A DNA stretch of 12,826 bases from Halieaceae bacterium UBA3479 (GTDB lineage Bacteria > Pseudomonadota > Gammaproteobacteria > Pseudomonadales > Halieaceae), in assembly GCA_002377985.1 (NCBI GenBank), contig DFQW01000046.1, positions 9,982 to 22,807 on the forward strand. The letters are read 5' to 3'. The translations under genes and the position numbers were made by a program. Positions 8,045-12,826 of this stretch are shown piece after piece. The notes beneath the pieces are model-generated. The model was not told the DNA's origin and searched no databases. It saw only the letters and a program-made list of their open reading frames with translations. How positions within the stretch are numbered: the first letter of the stretch is position 1; every line of letters starts with the position of its first letter.

Positions 8045-8056
8045 GGCTAAGCGTCA
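8035..8056 (-). terminator. Possible intrinsic terminator after the FleQ-like gene
   Basis: On the minus strand TGACG-CTTAGC-CGTCA is followed by ATTTTTT. The stem is only 5 bp and its first bases are the stop codon of the regulator gene, so a terminating ribosome would interfere. The bases also overlap the FleQ-like box. Termination here is possible but weakly supported. Confidence 0.35.
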
Positions 8057-9151
8057 GGTTTTAGTAATACGCAATCGGCCCATCTTCTCGATCAAGGTTG
8101 TGCGCTTCACACCCAGCAAGCGGGCAGCCTCAGAGATATTGCCATTGGCGTCGGCCAGCGCCTTCTCAATCAACTGCCGTTCAAAATCACTGAGGCGTTC
8201 CTTCAAGGATGCCTCGGTCAACTTTATTTCGGCGGGCGCCTCGGCCGCCGTAATACCCAAAACGCGGCCCAGCCCGTCCGCATCATCCTCGGCAAAGTCA
8301 GCAAAAATCTCGGATTGAACATCGCGGGAAGCGCCTCCCGCTGGCCCTCTGCTCTCGACAACCTCTATCCCCATGAGCTTGACCATCTGCGGCGGTAAAA
8401 AATCGGTGGGCAATTCGTAGAGGTTGATTGTCTCACCCGGATAGAGCGCGGACATCCGCCTGCAGAAATTCTCCAACTCCCGCACGTTGCCCGGCCAGCG
8501 ATACGCCTGCAGCAAGCTGATGGAGCGGGCATTGAGCTTTATGGTCTCTCCCCGCAGGGCATAAGCATCACTGAAGTAATCAAAGAGCTCCACAATTTCT
8601 TCGGGGCGCTCACGAAGCGGCGCCACCGTAATGGGAATCACATTTAATCGAAAGAACAGATCCTCGCGGAAGTGACCTTGATCGATCAGTTCCTCCAGCG
8701 GTTTATGGGTCGCAGAAATAATGCGCACGTCTACGGCAATTTCCTTGCCGGAACCCACAGGCGTCACCACACCCTCTTGCACCGCCCGCAACAGTTTTGC
8801 CTGCAGATCGGCGGGCATATCCCCGATCTCGTCCAACAACAACGAGCCGCCATCGGCGAGCCGCATTCTTCCCTGATAGCTACTCACGGCCCCCGAAAAA
8901 GCACCCTTTTCATGTCCAAAGAGCTCGCTTTCGAGTAACTCCGTGGGAATGGCACTACAGTTGATGGCAATAAATTGTCCCTTCCCCTCCCTACCCGATA
9001 GGCGGTGAATCTCTCTGGCAACCAGTTCCTTACCCACGCCGGTCGCTCCGCGCACCAGCACGGGAGCGTCTGTGGGGGAAATTTTTTCGAGGTGAGCGAG
9101 AAGCTCCCGGGTAACCGCACTGCTGCCGATCAGTCGTTGCTCTGCCGTCAT
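8054..9151 (-). CDS. FleQ/FlrA-type sigma54 activator lacking the N-terminal domain
   Basis: A 365-aa enhancer-binding protein, likely master activator of the flagellar cascade. It begins almost directly with the AAA+ domain (RLIGSS at 6-11). Walker A GATGVGKE is at 35-42, GHEKGAFSGA at 79-88, Walker B SLLLDEIGD at 103-111 and WPGNVREL at 219-226. The C-terminal Fis-type HTH reads EAARLLGVKRTTLIEKMGRL (341-360). The RTTLIEKM signature is that of FleQ/FlrA rather than NtrC or FleR. FleQ is about 490 aa with an N-terminal receiver-like domain. Here an in-frame TAG six codons before the ATG rules out a longer reading, and the upstream DNA encodes another protein. The LFRS c-di-GMP motif expected just before the AAA+ domain is absent (AEQR), while ExxxR after Walker A is kept (ELVAR). 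The GAFTGA threonine is Ser. The ribosome site is weak, so coupling to the upstream gene (20-nt gap) is possible. Confidence 0.85.
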   Translation of the reverse strand: MTAEQRLIGSSAVTRELLAHLEKISPTDAPVLVRGATGVGKELVAREIHRLSGREGKGQFIAINCSAIPTELLESELFGHEKGAFSGAVSSYQGRMRLADGGSLLLDEIGDMPADLQAKLLRAVQEGVVTPVGSGKEIAVDVRIISATHKPLEELIDQGHFREDLFFRLNVIPITVAPLRERPEEIVELFDYFSDAYALRGETIKLNARSISLLQAYRWPGNVRELENFCRRMSALYPGETINLYELPTDFLPPQMVKLMGIEVVESRGPAGGASRDVQSEIFADFAEDDADGLGRVLGITAAEAPAEIKLTEASLKERLSDFERQLIEKALADANGNISEAARLLGVKRTTLIEKMGRLRITKT

Positions 9152-9171
9152 CTCTGGTACTGCAACCTAAT

Positions 9172-9507
9172 TTAGCGACACGGGTTAGAGGAAGGCGCGG
9201 CGCCCGCCTCGCTGTGCGAGGATTCGCCGTTATTCGTGGAGATCTGGGTTATGTTTGCGCCCACTATAATCTCCGAATTGGATACGGGGCGGTTATGCCG
9301 TTGGGCTTTCTGTGATCCCGCGCCCACCACCACAACCACATTCTCCGTGACTGACTCTGACCCGGGTGCGGACTGCGTGCGGCTGGCTACCCCCTCCTGT
9401 TCCATCTTTTCACATACGTCTTTATAGGAGGCGCTGACAATGGGCTCTGCATAGGACGAATTCGTCAATAGAGGCACCACTAGGAAAATCCCGCATTTCA
9501 AATTCAT
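9172..9507 (-). CDS. Small secreted protein of unknown function, upstream of the FleQ-like regulator
   Basis: I do not recognise this 111-aa protein. It starts with a convincing Sec signal peptide (MNLKCGIFLVVPLLTNSSYA, probable cleavage after Ala20). The mature part of about 91 residues has two cysteines (C32 and C110, the latter next to last). A valine-rich strand (ENVVVVVGAG, about 55-64) and a second strand-like segment (EIIVGANITQI, about 79-89) lie between Ser/Asn/Gly/Gln-rich stretches. This suggests a small beta-rich periplasmic or surface protein with a possible disulfide. The ribosome site is weak. It lies 20 nt upstream of the regulator on the same strand, so co-transcription is likely. 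A flagellar role is guessed from position only. Confidence 0.7.
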   Translation of the reverse strand: MNLKCGIFLVVPLLTNSSYAEPIVSASYKDVCEKMEQEGVASRTQSAPGSESVTENVVVVVGAGSQKAQRHNRPVSNSEIIVGANITQISTNNGESSHSEAGAAPSSNPCR

Positions 9508-9631
9508 GACGCTATTCGCTTATTGTCTCGCTCTTCTGCGACGCTCGCGGTCGCGCCCTCGATGTCATTGCTAGACCGGAGCCACCACAGCACATCGTTT
9601 TTAGTACTTACCTTGCGACCGCCTTGCTGGC

Positions 9632-9660
9632 AACATACTGCATGCTTGAAAAAGCGGCAA
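9632..9660 (-). promoter_or_regulatory. Candidate sigma70 promoter for the secreted-protein/FleQ-like pair
   Basis: On the minus strand TTGCCG is followed after 17 nt by TATGTT, each matching 4 of 6 consensus positions. A start near 9625 would leave a leader of about 118 nt before the ATG at 9507. A sigma70 promoter for a flagellar master regulator is expected from Vibrio and Pseudomonas, but the match is modest. Confidence 0.3.
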
Positions 9661-9700
9661 CCGCAGGTTGCGTATCACCACAAACCAAAGGAACGCCACA

Positions 9701-10615
9701 TTGAATAGCCGTCAGTATGTTGGGTCACTTTTTGAGCGATCCTCTGAACACAAAGTCGCCGCTCGCCGGCTGAATATGTTTTTGTTTGTGCTCATCATTA
9801 TGAGTCTTGTCGCCATTACGCTGGAGTCAGTTGACTCGATTCATTCTGCGTGGTCGTCCGAACTGCTGATATTCGAGTTTATCTCAGTCATTCTCTTCAC
9901 AATTGAATATGCGCTGAGAATTTGGTCAGCGCCCGATAATCGCGACCTGCAGGGCAAAACATCCCTGCAAAAAAGGCTTAACTACATGTTCAGCTTTACC
10001 GGGCTGATCGACCTGATTGCCATACTGCCGACCCTGCTGCAGTTCATCTGGGTTGGCGCTGATCTCAGATTACTTCGGGTCATGCGGCTCGCGCGGCTGC
10101 TCAAACTGAGCCACTTCACGACAGCATTGGAAGATCTGGTATCGGCCATTCACTCGGAAAGGCAGGCCTTTGGCGCCGCGCTCTATCTCATGATCGTTGC
10201 GCTATTTTTATCGAGCTCGTTAATTTACGTGGTCGAACGCGATGCCCAGCCCGACGCTTTTCCGTCGATTCCCGAAACCATGTGGTGGGCGATCGTTACC
10301 CTGACCACGGTCGGTTATGGCGACGTGTCTCCCATTACAGCCGCTGGCAAAATTATCGGCGCCATGACCGCAATGATGGGGGTCTGCACCGTCGCACTCC
10401 TCACGGGCATTGTCGGTGCGGGCTTTTCCAAGCAAATGTCCAAGCAATACGCTGAGTTCGAACATAAGGTCCGTGAGGCACTTGATGATGGCATTATCTC
10501 CCCCGAAGAAGCCGAGGAGATTGAAGCGCTTCGAGAGCGGATGGGATTGTCAAAAACCCAAGCTGACGAACTGGCCAATCACCTGATAGAGGCTAAACGC
10601 GGTAACTCGGGATAG
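9701..10615 (+). CDS. Voltage-gated potassium channel (six-transmembrane Kv-like)
   Basis: A 304-aa inner-membrane ion channel. Transmembrane segments are S1 at about 24-42, S2 at 53-73 (with FxxE, F66/E69, as in charge-transfer centres) and S3 at 95-113 (D104). S4, DLRLLRVMRLARLLKLSHF at 121-139, carries Arg/Lys every third residue. S5 is at 157-178, the pore helix and filter TTVGYGD at 202-208, and S6 at 213-240. The TVGYGD filter indicates K+ selectivity. A charged cytoplasmic tail (about 245-304, Glu-rich, helical) may drive assembly or sensing. I chose the TTG at 9701 because AAGGA lies 8 nt upstream. An in-frame TTG at 9668 has no usable ribosome site, and the first ATG (9776) falls at the start of S1. 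It is divergent from the flagellar locus and converges on the next gene. The physiological role is unknown. Confidence 0.93.
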   Translation: MNSRQYVGSLFERSSEHKVAARRLNMFLFVLIIMSLVAITLESVDSIHSAWSSELLIFEFISVILFTIEYALRIWSAPDNRDLQGKTSLQKRLNYMFSFTGLIDLIAILPTLLQFIWVGADLRLLRVMRLARLLKLSHFTTALEDLVSAIHSERQAFGAALYLMIVALFLSSSLIYVVERDAQPDAFPSIPETMWWAIVTLTTVGYGDVSPITAAGKIIGAMTAMMGVCTVALLTGIVGAGFSKQMSKQYAEFEHKVREALDDGIISPEEAEEIEALRERMGLSKTQADELANHLIEAKRGNSG

Positions 10616-10664
10616 GTCAGGGCGCCTATAACCCATCCGCAGACAGGATAGCGGCCAAGCGGCG

Positions 10665-10973
10665 TTAAGTTTGGTCGCGGAAGCGGAACATAACCGGCAT
10701 GAGTTTATATTCCGGCTCGCTCGAGAGGTACTTCTGCTCCATCTCGGTCCATCGGCTGGGGCCGATTCGCCACCTGAGATGATCGTCAAAGCCCGCCTCT
10801 GATTGCCAGTAGGACATTGCCACGACCGTGTCCTCTTCGAGGTCCTCGGCGACATAAATCCAGTCACACGCGGGTGCCGCCATGGTTGCCTGGGCGACGA
10901 CAGAAAAATCCGCCAGAAACGAGGCTTTTTGCGCGTCTCTTACCCGATAGGTGGTTTTCACAATCAGTGCCAT
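10665..10973 (-). CDS. ABM-like (antibiotic biosynthesis monooxygenase fold) small protein
   Basis: The product is 102 aa, soluble, with no signal peptide or membrane helix. The pattern MALIVKTTYRV ... APACDWIYVAEDLEEDTVVAMSYWQSEAGFDDHLR ... resembles the small dimeric alpha/beta-barrel ABM/EthD-type proteins: two beta-strands, then an E/SxW strand, then an Asp-His helix. Their typical roles are quinol oxidation, haem handling or polyketide tailoring. No catalytic residue can be assigned, so the activity is unknown. The ATG at 10973 has a strong ribosome site (AGGGGA, 8 nt upstream) and a plausible sigma70 promoter of its own. The gene converges with the K+ channel (49-nt gap, no obvious terminator). 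Confidence 0.6.
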   Translation of the reverse strand: MALIVKTTYRVRDAQKASFLADFSVVAQATMAAPACDWIYVAEDLEEDTVVAMSYWQSEAGFDDHLRWRIGPSRWTEMEQKYLSSEPEYKLMPVMFRFRDQT

Positions 10974-11003
10974 AGCGGCAGTCCCCTATTTCGACTTCAC
11001 AAA

Positions 11004-11032
11004 AGTGTAGCTTTGCTCACCGCTTGCCTCAA
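11004..11032 (-). promoter_or_regulatory. Candidate sigma70 promoter for the ABM-like gene
   Basis: The minus strand has TTGAGG (11032-11027), a 17-nt spacer and TACACT (11009-11004), each with 4 of 6 consensus matches. The predicted start near 10997 gives a 24-nt leader that contains the AGGGGA ribosome site. Position and spacing fit, but the motif is not strong. The rest of the 183-bp gap (10974-11156) shows nothing else I can name. Confidence 0.4.
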
Positions 11033-11156
11033 GCATCGCAAGACCGATTCTCCACCCCGGCTCAATTCTGTAAATTAAGCATGTCATCGCTGCAGGTTAT
11101 CGAACGCCCTTATTTAGCCCCGCACCCGGTCAACGGCTCACTCTAGACGATTGTGC

Positions 11157-11564
11157 TCATGCTGAAGGAGAAGCCTTCATTAACTCAAGCATGCCCATCA
11201 TCTGTTCGTGAACTTTATGCACCGCCTTCAACGGCCGCACCATCACTTTGAAATCGGTGATCTGGCCGTTCTCCACGCGAACAATATCCACACCGTTAAT
11301 ATGAATACCCTCAATGACGCACTCGAATTCGAGCATCGCCGAATCCGCCTGCACAACCTTTCTGACATATTTGAAATCAGTGGCGAATACCTGACTGGCC
11401 GCACTCAAATAGAGAAAGGTGATGTCGCGACCTTGCTGCGGCGTGTGCACCACCGGGGACCAAAAGGTGCAGGTAGGGGAGAGCAGTTCAAACAGGCCCT
11501 CGTTGGTGCCGGACGCCATTACGTGATGCCATTTCTCCAGCACATTATGAATGCTCTCAGTCAT
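11157..11564 (-). CDS. SnoaL/NTF2-like domain protein
   Basis: The 135-aa protein has the cone-shaped NTF2/SnoaL-like pattern. An N-terminal helix (ESIHNVLEKWHHVMASG) is followed by GLFELLSPTCTFWSPVVHTPQQGRD with an early cavity strand. Then come a helix with ITFLYLSAASQVF and a run of antiparallel strands including MLEFECVIEGIHINGVDIVRVENGQITDFKVMVRPL. The VDIVRVENGQITDFKVMVRP block is typical of NTF2-like proteins of this class. Members range from isomerases and hydrolases to ligand-binding proteins, and no specific substrate can be inferred. The ATG at 11564 has AAGGGG about 8 nt upstream. It lies 37 nt after the small upstream gene on the same strand, so the two probably share a transcript. 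Confidence 0.8.
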   Translation of the reverse strand: MTESIHNVLEKWHHVMASGTNEGLFELLSPTCTFWSPVVHTPQQGRDITFLYLSAASQVFATDFKYVRKVVQADSAMLEFECVIEGIHINGVDIVRVENGQITDFKVMVRPLKAVHKVHEQMMGMLELMKASPSA

Positions 11565-11601
11565 AAACCGCGCCCCTTGTCACCATTTTCACCACAGAAC
11601 C

Positions 11602-11943
11602 CTAGCTCTGCTCGCGCTGATCTTGCCGCAGATCATCCTGCGCTGCCAAACGCATCTCATAGGCCTCTTGTCCGCGAAACCGATCGGCTCGCCTCATCTG
11701 CGCGAGATACTTCTTCTTTCTGGACGCGATGATCAGCCCCTGAAATTGAGCCCCGTCCTGCTCACCCGACAACCAACCCTCCACCCGCGCGATATCTATT
11801 CCCAAACGGTAGGCAATTCTGGAGGGGCGAATGCGGTGCACATGGAACTCCGCTACCAGCGCCATCTGCCTCGACAGCGGCATATCACAATCACAGGCGT
11901 AGCCCATGGGCGGATTTGGGCGTCTTGCTTCTGGTGTTGCCAT
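11602..11943 (-). CDS. Small basic protein with a helix-turn-helix-like segment, function unknown
   Basis: The 113-aa protein is very rich in Arg, Ala and Gln and has no signal peptide or membrane segment. Residues about 25-59 (MALVAEFHVHRIRPSRIAYRLGIDIARVEGWLSGE) have the spacing of a helix-turn-helix: a helix, a turn at the RLGI region and a recognition-like helix ending in GWLSG. A Lys/Arg-rich helical tail follows (ASRKKKYLAQMRRADRFRGQEAYEMRL). It could be a small DNA-binding regulator of itself, the NTF2-like gene or the divergent pykA. This is inference only. The N-terminal CDCD might be a metal site or chance. The ATG at 11943 has an AGGG element only about 3-4 nt upstream, which is close. 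It is transcribed divergently from pykA. Confidence 0.6.
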   Translation of the reverse strand: MATPEARRPNPPMGYACDCDMPLSRQMALVAEFHVHRIRPSRIAYRLGIDIARVEGWLSGEQDGAQFQGLIIASRKKKYLAQMRRADRFRGQEAYEMRLAAQDDLRQDQREQS

Positions 11944-12014
11944 CTTCCCTGCGTCACATTAGTTTCAGTGACCGCGATCCTTGAAAAGGCCTTCTACCTC
12001 TTCAGAGCGGTATT

Positions 12015-12032
12015 GTGTCATAGCGCTGACAC
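12015..12032. promoter_or_regulatory. Operator-like inverted repeat in the divergent region before pykA
   Basis: GTGTCA-TAGCGC-TGACAC is a perfect 6-bp inverted repeat with a 6-bp spacer. It lies between the small HTH-like gene (start 11943) and the pykA leader (start 12124). The inner part GTCA-N6-TGAC has the arm sequence and spacing of a FleQ box, although its centre is GC-rich rather than AT-rich. The regulator is unknown. The symmetry and position suggest a dimeric DNA-binding protein. I found no clear -35/-10 pair in this 180-bp gap; a lone TAGAAT at 12088-12093 lacks a good -35. Confidence 0.4.
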
Positions 12033-12123
12033 GGACGATCCTGCCATACTTTAGCGACTTTTAATCAGCCATTGTCCCACTGCACTGTAGAATTTTGTGC
12101 GCTGGAAAATTTCCGAGGAAAAG

Positions 12124-12240
12124 ATGTACGGTTCAAGTGCCCCAGCCGGTCTGACACAGGACAGCCGCAGTATCCCGTCTCTACAACAAGCGCACACCCT
12201 ATCGGCTTCGCACCGTGACGCGGAGCGCAGAAGCTCGTGA
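12124..12240 (+). CDS. 38-codon leader ORF coupled to pykA
   Basis: An open frame of 38 codons starts at the ATG at 12124, with a strong ribosome site (GAGG, 5 nt spacer). It ends in a TGA that overlaps the GTG of pykA (GTGA at 12237-12240). The peptide begins MYGSSAPAGLTQDSRS and ends HRDAERRSS. It is Ser/Ala/Arg-rich, with no signal peptide and no run of a single amino acid typical of attenuation. It resembles no family I know. The four-base overlap suggests it delivers ribosomes to the weakly initiated pykA GTG. It could also be a chance ORF. Confidence 0.45.
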   Translation: MYGSSAPAGLTQDSRSIPSLQQAHTLSASHRDAERRSS

Positions 12241-12826
12241 CTAGTTACGCCTCAAACAAGCCGACCTCGCTGCGCAGAACCAAAATCGTCGCCACGATCG
12301 GTCCGGCGAGCAGCAGTCAGGATATGATCGGGCGTTTGCTCGCCGCGGGCGTGGATGTATTTCGCCTGAATTTCAGCCATGGTGCCCAGGCCGATCACGC
12401 ACAAGTTGCGCGATTTATCCGCAAGCAAGCCGGCCACCATGGGCGCTATGTGGGTATTCTGGCTGACCTTCAGGGGCCCAAGATTCGCATCGGCGGCTTC
12501 GCTCAAGGGAGCGTTGTGCTGCAGTCGGGGGACCCTTTCCAGCTGAGCCTCGACATGGGCGCCGAAGCCGGCGACCACCGCGGCGTGAGCGTGGAATACG
12601 AAGCGTTACCGGCAAGTGTCAAGGCGGACGACATCCTGCTACTTGATGATGGGAAACTCCGCCTGCGGGTAGACGATGTTTCGGCCCAAACGGTGGATTG
12701 CACAATACTCATCGGGGGGCGGCTCGGCTCGCGCAAAGGGGTCAACAAGCTCGGCGGCGGGCTTGCGGCGCCGGCACTTACCGAGAAAGACCTCGACGAC
12801 ATCGCTGCCATGCCTGAGATTGAACC
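12237..12826 (+). CDS. pykA: Pyruvate kinase, PykA type (C-terminal part outside the window)
   Basis: Pyruvate kinase converts phosphoenolpyruvate and ADP to pyruvate and ATP in the cytoplasm, the last step of lower glycolysis. About 196 residues are visible. RRTKIVATIGPAS is at 13-25, FRLNFSHG (substrate/K+ site) at 42-49 and LADLQGPKIR at 75-84. The B domain with LLLDDGKLRLRV follows, then GVNKLGGGLAAPALTEKD (168-185). The RRTKIV start, DLQGPKIR and NKLGGGL match E. coli PykA (type II) better than PykF. The catalytic Lys, metal-binding Glu/Asp and C-domain are beyond the edge. An in-frame TGA at 12216-12218 leaves GTG 12237 as the start. It agrees with the family N-terminus and has a GGAG 11 nt upstream. 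The GTG overlaps the stop of a 38-codon leader ORF. Confidence 0.95.
   Translation, partial: MTSYASNKPTSLRRTKIVATIGPASSSQDMIGRLLAAGVDVFRLNFSHGAQADHAQVARFIRKQAGHHGRYVGILADLQGPKIRIGGFAQGSVVLQSGDPFQLSLDMGAEAGDHRGVSVEYEALPASVKADDILLLDDGKLRLRVDDVSAQTVDCTILIGGRLGSRKGVNKLGGGLAAPALTEKDLDDIAAMPEIE

Noticed and set aside
9569..9584. Minus-strand sequence with GG-N10-GC spacing (TGGCTCCGGTCTAGCA), a possible sigma54 promoter for the secreted-protein/FleQ-like pair
   Set aside because: The -12 element is TAGC rather than TTGC and the middle does not fit the consensus. Master regulators of this family are normally sigma70-driven.
9628..9642. Plus-strand TGGCAACATACTGCA before the K+ channel, resembling a sigma54 promoter
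   Set aside because: The GG and GC are separated by 9 nt rather than 10, which normally abolishes sigma54 recognition.
11949..11970. GTCAC-N10-GTGAC repeat upstream of the small HTH-like gene
   Set aside because: Five-base arms with a wide spacer are expected by chance in this length of DNA. It does not match CRP or the FleQ-box spacing.
11551..12054. 167-codon plus-strand open frame across the small HTH-like gene
   Set aside because: It looks like a shadow frame, has no family resemblance and lacks a convincing ribosome site. The minus-strand gene fits better with its neighbours.
12088..12093. TAGAAT as a -10 box for the pykA leader
   Set aside because: No acceptable -35 hexamer lies 16-18 nt upstream and there is no proper extended -10, so it is not called as a promoter.

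Overview
The window looks like chromosomal DNA of a motile gammaproteobacterium with moderately high GC content. The gene order (FleQ/FlrA-like regulator, FleR/FlrC-like regulator, fliE, fliF, fliG, fliH, fliI, fliJ, fliK) is the polar-flagellum layout known from Vibrio and Pseudomonas. The partial pyruvate kinase at the right edge is of the E. coli PykA type. A marine, Halieaceae/Cellvibrionales-like host is my guess only.

Positions 1-9507, all on the minus strand, hold a flagellar basal-body and export locus. In transcription order it contains a small secreted protein of unknown function (9507-9172), a FleQ/FlrA-type sigma54 activator without its N-terminal domain (9151-8054), an intergenic control region, a FlrC/FleR-type sigma54 activator (7907-6447), fliE, fliF, fliG, fliH, fliI, fliJ and the start of fliK, which runs off the left edge. 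From flrC to fliJ the genes overlap by 4-14 nt or are separated by 11-34 nt, so one operon is likely. The intergenic region contains a well-formed sigma54 promoter (GG-N10-GC) in front of the flrC-like gene. About 75 bp further upstream is a 14-bp site nearly identical to the Pseudomonas FleQ box. This suggests the FleQ-like protein drives the second regulator and the export/basal-body operon.

The regulatory pair is the most unusual part. The sensor kinase gene (fleS/flrB) that normally sits between the two regulators is absent. The FlrC-like protein carries a degenerate receiver with no visible phospho-acceptor aspartate. The FleQ-like protein starts directly at its AAA+ domain and lacks the LFRS c-di-GMP motif. 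Both proteins also carry variant GAFTGA loops (GAFSGA and GSFTGA). The cascade therefore appears to have lost its phosphorelay and possibly its c-di-GMP input.

Positions 9508-12826 hold unrelated genes. A plus-strand six-helix voltage-gated K+ channel (9701-10615) is followed by three small minus-strand genes: an ABM-like small protein, a SnoaL/NTF2-like protein and a small helix-turn-helix-like protein. A divergent intergenic region with an operator-like inverted repeat leads to a 38-codon leader ORF, whose stop codon overlaps the GTG start of pykA (cut off by the right edge). No rRNA, tRNA, CRISPR array or mobile element was recognised, and no stretch over 300 bp lacks a gene.
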